NCBI GenBank assembly: GCA_950097015.1
Contig: CATNEN010000008.1
Span: 2,418,001 to 2,482,000 of the forward strand
Source of the DNA: Macrostomum hystrix
Taxonomy: Eukaryota; Platyhelminthes; Macrostomidae
Direction of reading: 5' to 3'
Length of the DNA: 64,000 nt
The position numbers were made by a program, and so were the translations under genes. This document shows, piece by piece, positions 1 through 12,100 of this stretch (its first letter is position 1; each line of letters opens with the position of its first letter). The notes beneath the pieces were generated by a model, which saw nothing but the letters and a program-made list of their open reading frames with translations, was not told where the DNA came from and searched no databases.

Positions 1-23
1 CAGAAAAGGTAGTTTGGACCCAC

Positions 24-916
24 CTTAAACCGTGGCAGGTGCAGGTCAACCTCCTGCTCAATGGCGGAGCCAGCCAGTGTCAGAATGTCCTCCAGGCTGA
101 CAGCCTTGAGCGCAGCGCAGAGGCCGTGGCGCTCCTGCGGCAGCACGATGATCATGCTGCAGCTGCCGCCAGAGAACGGCAGCTGGACCAGCCGCAGGCC
201 GCGACCCTCAGCGAATGGAAACTGTTGAGTCTGCTGCATCATGCGCACAGGTGAGCGGTTGCCCTCCGCCGACTCGAACTGGCCATCGTAGGTGCTCTCC
301 GGGTTGAAGGTGTGCTTCCAGTCACCCTTGAAGTAGATGGCATTTACCAGCACTAGGCGGGTGTTGGAGTCCAGGCTGCCCCTGTCAAATGAAGGGTTCA
401 ATTAGCGTGAGCTTATTTTAGGTTGAGCACTTTGGCGTGCGAGCACAGTAACAGGTAGAGCTCTTACTCAACCAGCAGGTCCCGGATCTTGCTCTGGGTC
501 TGCTGCTCAACCCACTGGTTGATGGCCTGCCTGGCGGTCTCGCACTGCTGCTTGAAGTTCACACTGCCCAGCTCCGCTCCGTAGCCCTTGGCGAGGGTGC
601 CGCTGAACTCCGGCTCGATGGCGAAGGTTTGCTCGGCGAACAGCCGGTTGGCCACTGATAACTTGACGCCCTGGCGCCCGCTGTTCAGCGCCGAGATCAG
701 CCGGCCCATCTCGGAGTGGGGAGCCTTCAGCTGGCTCAAATTCAGACCGCGGGACAGCTCCACCTCCGTCTCGCCCTTGGCGCCGGCGAGGGTCATGGCG
801 AGGGCCACCTGTACAGAGGCTGGCGACAGGAAGACATTCTCCGAGGCGTGCTGGTCGATCACCTGGCTCAACAGGGACCACGCGAAGCGGGCCGCGCTCT
901 CAACTAGGCTAGACAT
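24..916 (-). CDS. Serpin (serine protease inhibitor family), 5' two exons, partial
   Basis: Serpins trap proteases by an irreversible conformational change. Exons are complement(468..916) and complement(24..381), joined by an 86-bp GT-AG intron (donor GTAAG, acceptor GACAG) in a consistent frame, giving 269 codons before another donor (AAG then GTGGGT) at the left edge. The start is the ATG at 916. Visible family signatures are NVFLSP (residues 27-32), the GAKGET turn (45-50), VNAIYFKGDW early in exon 2 and LPRFK at its end. The reactive-centre loop and C-terminal serpin signature lie outside the window, so inhibitory activity and target cannot be judged. No signal peptide follows this Met (it starts MSSLVESAARFAW), suggesting a cytoplasmic, clade B-like protein. 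A splice acceptor (TTGCAG) lies about 20 bases upstream of the ATG, so a 5' UTR intron or spliced-leader addition is possible. Confidence 0.95.
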
Positions 917-1119
917 CTTCACTGCACTGCTGGGCTGCAAGTCAGAAATTATGATTCTCAATGGGACAGGCAGCAAGAGAAAACAACTGTTTCTGCAACT
1001 ACTTAAACTTAAACAACGACTGGTCCAGATTAGATATTGGGCCGACAAAAAACTGTCCAAGTCAAAGCGAACAGCCGCCCACCTCAGCGTTTTAGGTCTT
1101 GTGAAACAAGACAAGTGAG

Positions 1120-2539
1120 GGAGAGGAAGGGGGAGAGATAAAGATAAGCCAAACCCAGTCCGGGGGGTTTATGATGTTCAATGTACATTTGGAGCGAAAA
1201 TGAATGTACATAGACTGGGGACCTAACCTCACTTGTGCAAACACTGCTTTGGCCGGACCGGAGAGGCTCGCGGCGCCGATTAGTTACCCTTGGCCCTCTC
1301 CCCCAGAGTCTCCTCCATGACTTTGCACACATTGCTGGCTTGCAAAGACTTGCTCTCTTTGAATGTTTTCTTTTCGAACAATGCTCAGAGTCTCAGAAAA
1401 TTCTGATTAATTGTGGCTTAGATTTTTCATTAAAAAAAGACACGACTAAATAAGCCAGCTAAAGATTGTCATCTTTAGCTTTAAAAAAAAATTAACCCAG
1501 AAAAGCGCAAAACAGGGACAGCAGCAGTCAAGTAAATGTTTAATATGCGTAATGACTAGGCATCGGCATCGCAATCTCGGGTTCCCAGGATTTTATGATA
1601 TTCCCGGAATTTTAAAGCTAGTTTCCCGGCATGCTGTTCTACCTATTTTGGGATTAATTATTATATCCCATTATAATAATTATATTATATTATTTTTATT
1701 ATTCTGGGATTTGTTCTATGATGGGATTTTTCCTATAATACCGGGAATAGTCCCGACTTTCTCTATGAAAGTTTGATATAAGGCGCATTTGTTGTACAAA
1801 CGTTCACAATGCAACGATGATCGTTATTTTCATAATGAATAAATGCTTCCGTAAATTTGGCACATATACAAATGCTTAATTCGTAAATGCTAAAAACACA
1901 AAAGTTAATAAAATTTTTAAGAACTTTTTAAGTCTATCGTAAATACACACACAGTTAATTAATTTTAGTTTTATCAGAGCTTATATTTACTTGAAAATTA
2001 AAGGATACAAAATACTTCTATTATTGAAATCGCGTCATACAAAGAGGTAAAACAATTAACTAACTAAAAAGCAGTCAAATTGGAACGATTAAATTTAAGA
2101 CAGCTTCTAGTTACATATTAGCATTTTGGCGCGAATTTAAATTATTACAATTTAAGGCGATTGGGTCTAGTAATCTAGGATAAGTCAGAATAGGTTGCAA
2201 ACAGCTACAAATACTGGGTGCTTGAAGCTGAAGTATTAAATCAATAATTACTACTTATAGTTGACGCTTAGTCACTTTGTATCTGTACAGATAAACACTT
2301 TTTACATGGACAACGCGCATTGTTTAAAGAAATCACAGCGAATTCTAAATAGGAATTCAATACAGAGCATGGCATCGTGGCCGAACAATGCCAGCTCCGC
2401 TCAGCTAGGGTCGAAATTTGTCTACCAAATTCAATTGGTCGACGTCACGAATTTTCAATTTGCACTAAGATTTTTATAATACACCAAAATAATATGCCAA
2501 TCATGACCAAGTGAATTTGCTTAATGCGAGCCTATTCTC
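1120..2539. other. AT-rich intergenic region
   Basis: Spacer between the 5' end of the serpin and the 3' end of the Abraxas-like gene. It is AT-rich with no convincing open frame or splice pattern. Short ORFs here are chance. The stretch 1560-1770 has several repeats of a GGGATT/CCCGG-type motif forming imperfect inverted repeats, but I cannot define an element. The serpin promoter should lie at its left end. Confidence 0.5.
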
Positions 2540-3425
2540 ATACCCCATCGACTCTACTGACGCACCAAGTGTCATTATTGATACCCCATCGACTCTACTG
2601 ACACACCAAGGGTCATTATTGATACCCCATCGACTCTACTGACGCACCAAGTGTCATTATTGATACCCCATCGACTCTACTGACACACCAAGGGTCATTA
2701 TTGATACCCCATCGACTCTACTGACACACCAAGTGTCATTATTGATACCCCCATCGACTCTACTGACACAACAAGTGTCATTATTGATACCCCATCGACT
2801 CTACTGACACACCAACTGTCATTATTGATACCCCATCGACTCTACTCACACACCAAGGGTCATTATTGATACCCCATCGACTCTACTGACACACCAAGTG
2901 TCATTATTGATACCCCATCGGCTCTACTGACACACCAAGTGTCATTATTGATACCCCATCGACTCTACTGACACACCAAGTGTCATTATTGATACCCCAT
3001 CGACTCTACTGAAACACCAAGTGTCATTATTAATACCCCATCGACTCTACTGACACACCAAGTGTCATTATTGATACCCCATCGACTCTACTGACACACC
3101 AACTGTCATTATTGATACCCCATCGACTCTACTCACACACCAAGGGTCATTATTGATACCCCATCGACTCTACTGACACACCAAGTGTCATTATTGATAC
3201 TCCATCGACTCTACTGACACACCAAGTGTCATTATTGATACCCCATCGACTCTACTGACACACCAAGTGTCATTATTGATACCCCATCGACTCTACTGAA
3301 ACACCAAGTGTCATTATTAATACCCCATCGACTCTACTGACACACCAACTGTCATTATTGATACCCCATCGACTCTACTGACACCCCATTGTCTGTCCTG
3401 ACACTACACCGACTCTACTGACACC
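2540..3425. repeat. 41-bp minisatellite, about 21 copies
   Basis: Tandem copies of a 41-bp unit containing ATACCCCATCGACTCTACTG and a variable CACACCAAG[T/G]G. Copies differ by a few substitutions, and some variants (CACCAACTG followed by a CTCACACA unit) recur in the same order near 2810 and 3105, showing multi-unit duplication. It lies just downstream of the Abraxas-like gene. No coding content. Confidence 0.95.
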
Positions 3426-3488
3426 ATGCAGAAAGTACAATGTAGCAAAATGGTTTTCGGATTTAAAGCGAATAGCAAATTTTTCTAA

Positions 3489-5880
3489 TCAAAACGTGGG
3501 AGAATCGGGCAGCTTCAAGTTCAACTTCATACTCTCACTGTCGCCCTCGCCCTGTGCGGTCCTGGGCGGCTTGGCCAACGACTCGGCGAGGGCCTCCAGC
3601 GCCGTTTGACTCTCAACAAAGCCGGCATCCGCGGCGGCCGCCAGTTCAACAGCCAGCTGGCCGCAGCGAAGCCTGTCAGCTGACCGCAGATCTCGCACTG
3701 TGTCGCAGCTGCCGTCCGCACTGCCGCCCCCGCCGCCGCCGCGCTGTGCAGTCAGATGAGTGCGACACACGGGCAGCACCTCCAATGGCAGGCACTCCAC
3801 GCTGCTGCGGTTGTTTTTACTGTCAGGATGCGAGTGCATTCGGATAGCAGTTGTGTCCGTCACCAGGGCCTGAGATTTTTATTGAGAGATATTGCGCTTT
3901 GTGTTTAAAAATATGCCATCAGACACAGCCATAGCTACAATCCCTATGCTCAGACACAGCCATAGCTACAATCCCTATGCTCAGACACAGCCTTAGCTAC
4001 AATCCCTATGCTCAGACACAGCCTTAGCTACAATCCCTATGCTCAGACACAGCCATAGCTACAATCCCTATGCTCAGACACAGCCATAGCTACAATCCCT
4101 ATGCTCAGACACAGCCTTAGCTACAATCCCTATGCTCAGACACAGCCATAGCTACAATCCCTATGCTCAGACACAGCCTTAGCTACAATCCCTATGCTCA
4201 GACACAGCATTAGCTACAATCCCTATGCTCAGACACAGCCTTAGCTACAATCCCTATGCTCAGACACAGCCTTAGCTACAATCCCTATGCTCAGACACAG
4301 CCTTAGCTACAATCTCTTTGCTCAGACACAGCCTTAGCTAAAATCTCTATGCTCAGACACAGCCATAGCTACAATCCCTATGCTCAGACACAGCCTTAGC
4401 TACAATCGCTATGCTCAGACACAGCCTTAGCTACAATCCCTATGCTCAGACACAGCCATAGCTACAATCCCTATGCTCAGACACAGCCTTAGCTACAATC
4501 CCTATGCTCAGACACAGCATTAGCTACAATCCCTATGCTCAGACACAGCCTTAGCTACAATCCCTATGCTCAGACACAGCCTTAGCTACAATCCCTATGC
4601 TCAGACACAGCCTTAGCTACAATCTCTATGCTCAGACACAGCCTTAGCTACAATCCCTATGCTCAGACACAGCCTTAGCTACAATCTCTATGCTCAGACA
4701 CAGCCATAGCTACAATCCCTATGCTCAGACACAGCCATAGCTACAATCCCTATGCTCAGACACAGCCTTAGCTACAATCCCTATGCTCAGACACAGCCTT
4801 AGCTACAATCCCTATGCTCAGACACAGCCTTAGCTACAATCCCTATGCTCAGACACAGCCTTAGCTACAATCCCTATGCTCAGACACAGCCTTAGCTACA
4901 ATCTCTATGCTCAGACACAGCCATAGCTACAATCCCTATGCTCAGACACAGCCTTAGCTACAATCCCTATGCTCAGACACAGCCTTAGCTACAATCCCTA
5001 TGCTCAGACACAGCCATAGCTACAATCCCTATGCTCAGACACAGCCTTAGCTACAATCCCTATGCTCAGACACAGCCTTAGCTACAATCCCTATGCTCAG
5101 ACACAGCCTTAGCTACAATCCCTATGCTCAGACACAGCCTTAGCTACAATCTCTATGCTCAGACACAGCCATAGCTACAATCCCTATGCTCAGACACAGC
5201 CTTAGCTACAATCCCTATGCTCAGACACAGCCTTAGCTACAATCTCTATGCTCAGACACAGCCTTAGCTACAATCTCTATGCTCAGACACAGCCTTAGCT
5301 ACAATCTCTATGCTCAGACACAGCCTTAGCTACAATCTCTATGCTCAGACACAGCCTTAGCTACAATCTCTATGCTCAGTGTCACCTGGGTGACGGGGTC
5401 CCTGGCGTGCTGCACCAGCACCAGCAGCAGGTCGGGCATGCCGAGCTCGTCGCACAGCCGTCTGTGAATGTGGGCCTCCTTGGCTGACAGCTGCGCCAGC
5501 TGCGGATGCTGCTCAGGCCGCAGGCTGTCGCCGATACGTCGCCGATACCAGCCAATGATGGCGGCGGCTTCGCAGCCAATAAAATCGGCTGCCGATCGAA
5601 CGGTTGAAGCGGCGCCGGCGACAGTTAGGCGAGGCAGCGGAACCAGAGACACAATGCGGTAGCGCCGCTTCGCAGTGGTAGCCGCCTCCGAGTGATCCGT
5701 GCGCACCACCTGCGATTCCAGATCCCGACTGCCCAATAGGAGGCCGTCTGGCGGGTCTAGCTGGGCGCACAGAGCCGCGAACTGTGGCGATGGGAATGTT
5801 ACAAAGCCAGCGGCTGTTGCTAAGCCTCCTCCTCCTCCGCCGTTGGTTGAATTGCCAAGTCGGCCGCTGTTGCTGGGCAT
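3489..5880 (-). CDS. Abraxas-family protein (pseudo-MPN scaffold), two exons
   Basis: Exons complement(5386..5880) and complement(3489..3869) join in frame (CAG|GTGAC donor, TCTCAG acceptor) to give 291 aa. Order of recognisable segments: GFVTFPSPQFAAL near residue 25, GLLLGS (the MPN-type FLLG strand), IIGWYRRR, the helix IHRRLCDELGMPDLLLVLV, then ALVTDTTAIRMHSHP across the junction. This matches human ABRAXAS1/ABRAXAS2, where the equivalents are GFLLGE, VIGWYRFRR and GVPDLVFLL. The catalytic JAMM residues are absent, as expected for Abraxas. Family members scaffold BRCC36 in K63-deubiquitinase complexes (BRCA1-A or BRISC). The C-terminal helical part is short compared with vertebrate proteins and ends KLPDSPTF. 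I cannot say which paralogue it is. The in-frame ATG at 5880 is chosen as start; 5' exons are possible. The single intron holds the 31-bp minisatellite. Confidence 0.85.
3920..5379. repeat. 31-bp minisatellite, about 47 copies, intronic
   Basis: Tandem unit of 31 bp of the form CAGACACAGCC[A/T]TAGCTACAAT followed by C[C/T]CTATGCT. It fills almost the whole intron of the Abraxas-like gene, and its last copy ends within about ten bases of the splice donor at 5385. The A/T variants alternate in blocks, suggesting unequal exchange of multi-unit segments. Confidence 0.97.
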
Positions 5881-6101
5881 GGCTTTGTGGCCTGAGTCAA
5901 TCACTTTCTCTAATTAAAGGTCGCTTTTTTAGATGCTTAAGAATGCTCAAAACTTATCGGACAGACTGGAATTATGGCGGTAATTTTGACTGTTTGAATC
6001 ATATTCGTTTCCGTAAACAAGCCAAATATGAACTAGAGCCATGTTAACTGCTGATCTGCGAAGATGTAGACACAATTTCTTTCGTCCTTCAGAACCATAG
6101 A

Positions 6102-6725
6102 CTCTAGTCTCTTCAGATCCCTGAGAATAGTCTCTTCAAATCCCTGAGTCTAGTCTCTTCAGATCCCTGAGTCTAGTCTCTTCAGATCCCTGAGTCCAGT
6201 CTCTTCAGATCCCTGAGTCTAGTCTCTTCAGATCCCTGAGTCTAGTCTCTTCAGATCCCTGAGTCTAGTCTCTTCAGATCCCTGAGTCTAGTCTCTTCAG
6301 ATCCATGAGTCTAGTCTCTTCAGATCCCTGAGTCCAGTCTCTTCAGATCCCTGAGTCTAGTCTCTTCAGATCCCTGAGTCTAGTCTCTTCAGATCCCTGA
6401 GACTAGTCTCTTCAAATCCCTGAGTCTAGTCTCTTCAGATCCCTGAGACTAGTCTCTTCAGATCCCTGAGTCTAGCATCTTCAGATCCCTGAGTCTAGTT
6501 TCGTCATATCTCTGAGTCTAGTCTCTTCAGATCCCTGAGTCTAGCATCTTCAGATCCCTGAGTCTAGCATCTTCAGATCTCTGAGTCTAGTTTCGTCATA
6601 TCTCTGAGTCTAGTCTCTTCAGATCCCTGAGTCTAGTCTCTTCAGATCCCTGAGTCTAGCATCTTCAGATCTCGGAGTCTAGCATCTTCAGATCCCTGAG
6701 TCTAGTCTCTTCAGATCCTTTCAGA
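6102..6725. repeat. 23-bp minisatellite, about 27 copies
   Basis: Tandem unit GATCCCTGAGTCTAGTCTCT plus TCA (23 bp), with variants using AGCATCTTCA and TTTCGTCATA. It lies upstream of the Abraxas-like gene. The variants cluster toward the right end, consistent with older repeats at that edge. Confidence 0.95.
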
Positions 6726-6739
6726 TAGTTTACCTCTCA

Positions 6740-7270
6740 GGTACCAGTCTATCCCTAGGGTCGCTTAGCCTAGTCTTCGGTACTTTTCTCTAATCTAGTT
6801 TGACCAGAAAAAAGTATTAGAAAAGAATATTTACTTTATAGTAAGAATTTAAGATCTACACAATATATCATAGGCAAGAACTTAAAGAGCTTTAAATACA
6901 AACATGAAAGCACAACTACAGAAAAGATATGATTATAAAAATGGGACAAAGTAAAATTTAATGGCAGTAACAAAAAATCAACTACTTACTACTCATCATT
7001 ATCACCTGCCTAGTAGTATTCAAAGTGAATACAAAACAAAACTTTTACGATAATAAAATTTCGATATTTTAAATGTCTGAATAAACTGAATTTAAATGTA
7101 AATCGAACAAAAAATCTCATATCAGACTACAATTATGATTTTTGATATGAGAATCCTATCATATCAAGATGAGATATTGAAAAAACAGGAATTGAAGTAA
7201 AAGAAGAAATGCAAAATTATGCAAAAATCAATGACAACGGCACTAAAAAATTCAATTGAATGAATTATGA
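6740..7270. other. AT-rich spacer
   Basis: Low-complexity AT-rich sequence between two minisatellites, with no gene, RNA or mobile-element signature that I can see. Confidence 0.5.
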
Positions 7271-7274
7271 AAAT

Positions 7275-7745
7275 ATTCTGACAGATCTAATGTCTCTACT
7301 GACACTGGTATACTGACACCAGTCAGTAGACTGACTGCCTGACACCATAATGGCTCTCCTGATACCATAGTGTCTTGTCCTGACACTTCAGAATGTCTTC
7401 TAAAACTCAATAATGTCTGCTGACACTCCATGAATGTGTGCTGACACTCCATGAATGTCATCTGACACTCAATATAGTCTTCTGACACTCCATAAATGTC
7501 TTTTGACACTCTATGTCGTCTGACAGTGAATAAATAACTGCTGACACTTCATAAATGTCTTCTGACACTCCATAAATGTCTTCTGACACTCAATATTGTC
7601 TCCTGACACTTCATAAATGTCTTCTGACACTCTATGTCGTCTGACAGTCCATAAATGTCTGCTGACACTCCATACATGTCTGCTGACACTCTATGTCGTC
7701 TGACAGTCCATAAAGTCTTGACACTCCAATGCCTCTACTGACACC
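7275..7745. repeat. Degenerate 20-22-bp minisatellite
   Basis: Imperfect tandem copies of CTGACACTCCATAAATGTCTT with many substitutions and length variants. It shares the CTGACAC core with the 41-bp array at 2540-3425 and lies immediately downstream of the TMEM220 stop codon. Confidence 0.85.
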
Positions 7746-7767
7746 CCAGCGTGAGTAGAGACTGGAA

Positions 7768-8611
7768 TCACAGATCCGGCCTCTTAACTTGCTGCCTAGC
7801 CATGTCAGCGCAGTGAGCCGGAGCCCCGGCGTCGTTGGCATCGTAGATCAAGCAGGAGGACCACATAAGTGCCGGCAGGAATGCTAGTAGGGCCAGAACA
7901 GCCAGCAGAGCCAGCATGCCAGCGGGGCTGCAGGCGGAACCGAACCGCGCCAGGCACAGCTGGGCAGCCAGCCAGGCAGTCACCAGTACCAGGCCGGCCG
8001 CCTCTCGGCCCTCTTCGTGAGCCAGCGGATTTCTCTTGTTGCCATGGAAACCGTTATTGTCAACAGGCAATAGAGCAGATTGAATTAGATAGGCTAGGCC
8101 GGCTAGACAGATGGCAGCGTGGGCTACCATTAGCCATCGAGCAGCGTTTGTGACTGAAAAATAGAATGTCTCTACGCTCGTACTTATAGTAGAAAAAGAC
8201 ACATTTTTTATTTAGCTATTTTAATACTAACTCACCTATAAGGGTTGGTTTCATCGAAAACGCCATCGCCAAAAGACAAGGAACAGTGTAGATTGGCTAA
8301 AATTAGAGATAAAAATTACAAAAAACTAACTACAAATGTGCACTGAATTAGCCTACTATCAGTAGAGGGAGAAGAGTGTAGAAACTCACAATCCAAACAA
8401 ACGGATCGGGATCATTGATTTGCACAGCTGCGCACATAAAGAACAAGCAGCCAGCTAGCAGATTCGAGACTCGCCAAGCCCAGAACTTCTTGCCGTTGCT
8501 GCCCAATGGCAGAGGCTGCTGCTGCTGCTGCTGATGAGTAAATTGAAGATTAATTGAACGCGAATCCGGAGCACTGGACGATGTTGACGAAGACGAATGA
8601 TGCCGAATCAT
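7768..8611 (-). CDS. TMEM220: TMEM220-like multi-pass membrane protein, three exons
   Basis: Exons complement(8357..8611), complement(8236..8296) and complement(7768..8153) total 702 nt (233 aa) with consistent phases. Human TMEM220 motifs are recognisable: AAVQINDPDPFVWIVSFYTLLP corresponds to its LVQVNDPD...VVVYT segment, and HEEGREAAGLVLVTAWL to HEEEGRELSGLVIITAWI. Hydrophobic stretches predict about four to five transmembrane helices after a polar, Ser/Gln-rich N-terminal tail of about 45 residues that the human protein lacks. The function of TMEM220 is poorly known. The middle exon is read as PIYTVPCLLAMAF because only that frame continues into TNAARWLMVAH of exon 3. The exon 1 donor is ATA|GTAGGC. 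A splice acceptor (ATTGCAG) lies 12 bases before the ATG at 8611. Confidence 0.9.
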
Positions 8612-8639
8612 AGTTGATAAATCTGCAATATTTCAATTC

Positions 8640-9105
8640 AAAGCTCTGATTATTTTGAATCAGTTTTATAAAAGTTACAGTAAAAAATGAAGACTAAAAA
8701 CAAGCATTTAATTGTTTGCAAAGGTAAGCGGATGGACTGCAATTTATTTTTTAAAGATTTTTAAGCTTAACAAATCTTTTATTTAAATAATTTTAAAATA
8801 AATACACGCGATTGATATAAACATAAGTAAATAGCGACATTGGAGCCACGAAAATGCCTAACTGGCGAGACTAACACAGAAACGGATTAGTCGGAAAAGA
8901 AACTATACTTAAGCCATGCACCTGTCTAACAAATGCAACACTCGAAAAATACAAACTAAACATTTATAGCACCGTAAAAATAAACAAAATTAAACTGGTG
9001 GGAAAACAGCAGGAAAGGTTAAACAAATAATCATGTGCAATATAACAGAAATATTTTTCTACGTTCTTTCATTGTCATGAACTGTCCTTTCTGATAATCA
9101 CTTTG
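8640..9105. other. AT-rich upstream region of the TMEM220-like gene
   Basis: Non-coding AT-rich sequence between the TMEM220 5' end and the large 20-bp array. Promoter elements are expected here, but I see no distinctive motif. Confidence 0.4.
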
Positions 9106-9109
9106 TCAC

Positions 9110-12100
9110 TTGCTTTCCTCTCCCATCCTCTGCTTTCCTCTCCCATCCTCTGCTTTCCTCTCCCATCCTCTGCTTTCCTCTCCCATCCTCTGCTTTCCTC
9201 TCCCATCCTCTGCTTTCCTCTCCCATCCGCTGCTTTCCTCTCCAATCCTCTGCTTTCCTCTCCCATCCGCTGCTTTCCTCTCTCATCCTCTGCTTTCCTC
9301 TCCCATCCTCTGCTTTCCTCTCCCATCCTCTGCTTTCCTCTCCCATCCGCTGCTTTCCTCTCTCATCCTCTGCTTTCCTCTCCCATCCTCTGCTTTCCTC
9401 TCCCATCCTCTGCTTTCCACTCCCATCCTCTGCTTTCCTCTCCCATCCTCTGCTTTCCTCTCCCATCCGCTGCTTTCCTCTCCAATCCTCTGCTTTCCTC
9501 TCCCATCCGCTGCTTTCCTCTCTCATCCTCTGCTTTCCTCTCCCATCCTCTGCTTTCCTCTCCCATCCTCTGCTTTCCTCTCCCATCCGCTGCTTTCCTC
9601 TCTCATCCTCTGCTTTCCTCTCCCATCCTCTGCTTTCCTCTCCCATCCTCTGCTTTCCACTCCCATCCTCTGCTTTCCTCTCCCATCCTCTGCTTTCCTC
9701 TCCAATCCTCTGCTTTCCTCTCCCATCCTCTGCTTCCCACTCCCATCCTCTGCTTTCCACTCCCATCCTTTCCACTCCCATCAGTTGCTTTCCTCTGCCA
9801 TCCTCTGCTTTCCACTCCCATCAGTTGCTTTCCACTCCCATCCTCTGCTTTCCTCTCTCATCCTCTGCTTTCCTCTCCCATCCGCTGCTTTCCTCTCCAA
9901 TCCTCTGCTTTCCTCTCTCATCCTCTGCTTTCCTCTCCCATCCTCTGCTTTCCTCTCCCATCCTCTGCTTTCCACTCCCATCCTCTGCTTTCCTCTCCCA
10001 TCCTCTGCTTTCCTCTCCAATCCTCTGCTTTCCTCTCCCATCCTCTGCTTTCCTCTCCAATCCTCTGCTTTCCACTCCCATCCTCTGCTTTCCTCTCCCA
10101 TCCTCTGCTTTCCACTCCCATCCTCTGCTTTCCACTCCCATCCTCTGCTTTCCTCTCCCATCCTCTGCTTTCCTCTCCCATCCTCTGCTTTCCTCTCCCA
10201 TCCTCTGCTTTCCTCTCCCATCCTCTGCTTCCCACTCCCATCCTCTACTTTCCTCTCCCATCCTCTGCTTCCCACTCCCATCCTCTGCTTTCCACTCCCA
10301 TCCTTTCCACTCCCATCAGTTGCTTTCCTCTGCCATCCTCTGCTTTCCAGTCCCATCAGTTGCTTTCCACTCCCATCCTCTGCTTTCCTCTCTCATCCTC
10401 TGCTTTCCTCTCCCATCCGCTGCTTTCCTCTCCAATCCTCTGCTTTCCTCTCCCATCCGCTGCTTTCCTCTCTCATCCTCTGCTTTCCTCTCCCATCCTC
10501 TGCTTTCCACTCCCATCCTCTGCTTTCCTCTCCCATCCTCTGCTTTCCTCTCCCATCCTCTGCTTTCCTCTCCCATCCTCTGCTTTCCACTCCCATCCTC
10601 TGCTTTCCTCTCCCATCCTCTGCTTTCCTCTCCCATCCTCTGCTTTCCACTCCCATCCTCTGCTTTCCTCTCCCATCCTCTGCTTTCCTCTCCCATCCTC
10701 TGCTTTCCACTCTCATCCTCTGCTTTCCTCTCCCATCCTCTGCTTTCCACTCTCATCCTCTGCTTTCCTCTCCCATCCTCTGCTTTCCTCTCCCATCCTC
10801 TGCCTTCCTCACACATCCTCTGCTTTTCTCTCCCACCCTCTGCTTTCCTCTCCCATCCTCTGCTTTCCTCTCCCATCCTCTGCTTTCCACTCCCATCCTC
10901 TGCTTTCCTCTCCCATCCTCTGCTTTCCTCTCCCATCCGCTGCTTTCCTCTCCAATCCTCTGCTTTCCTCTCCCATCCGCTGCTTTCCTCTCTCATCCTC
11001 TGCTTTCCTCTCTCATCCTCTGCTTTCCACTCCCATCCTCTGCTTTTCTCTCCCATCCTCTGCTTTCCTCTCCCATCCTCTGCTTTCCACTCCCATCCTC
11101 TGCTTTCCTCTCCCATCCGCTGCTTTCCTCTCTCATCCTCTGCTTTCCACTCCCATCCTCTGCTTTCCTCTTCCATCCTCTGCCTTCCTCACACATCCTC
11201 TGCTTTTCTCTCCCACCCTCTGCTTTCCTCTCCCATCCTCTGCTTTCCTCTCCCATCCTCTGCTTTCCACTCCCATCCTCTGCTTTCCTCTCCCATCCTC
11301 TGCTTTCCTCTCCCATCCTCTGCTTTCCACTCCCATCCTCTGCTTTCCTCTCCCATCCTCTGCTTTCCTCTCCCATCCTCTGCTTTCCACTCTCATCCTC
11401 TGCTTTCCTCTCCCATCCTCTGCTTTCCACTCTCATCCTCTGCTTTCCTCTCCCATCCTCTGCTTTCCTCTCCCATCCTCTGCTTTCCTCTCCCATCCGC
11501 TGCTTTCCTCTCTCATCCTCTGCTTTCCTCTCCCATCCTCTGCTTTCCTCTCCCATCCTCTGCTTTCCACTCCCATCCTCTGCTTTCCTCTCCCATCCTC
11601 TGCTTTCCTCTCCCATCCGCTGCTTTCCTCTCCAATCCTCTGCTTTCCTCTCCCATCCGCTGCTTTCCTCTCTCATCCTCTGCTTTCCACTCCCATCCTC
11701 TGCTTTTCTCTCCCATCCTCTGCTTTCCTCTCCCATCCTCTGCTTTCCTCTCCCATCCTCTGCTTTCCTCTCTCATCCTCTGCTTTCCACTCCCATCCTC
11801 TGCTTTCCTCTTCCATCCTCTGCCTTCCTCACACATCCTCTGCTTTTCTCTCCCACCCTCTGCTTTCCTCTCCCATCCTCTGCTTCCCACTCCCATCCTC
11901 TACTTTCCTCTCCCATCCTCTGCTTCCCACTCCCATCCTCTGCTTCCCACTCCCATCAGTTGCTTTCCTCTCCCATCCTCTGCTTCCCACTCTCATCCTC
12001 TGCTTTCCTCTCTCATCCTCTGCTTCCCACTCTCATCCTCTGCTTTCCTCTCCCATCCTCTGCTTCCCACTCTCATCCTCTGCTTTCCTCTCTCATCCTC

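Noticed and set aside
2540-5379. CRISPR-like regularly spaced repeats
   Set aside because: Units are contiguous tandem repeats without unique spacers, and the genome is eukaryotic.
8240-8296. Alternative frame of TMEM220 exon 2 (GVFDETNPYR)
   Set aside because: It reads well alone but does not stay in frame with the conserved exon 3.
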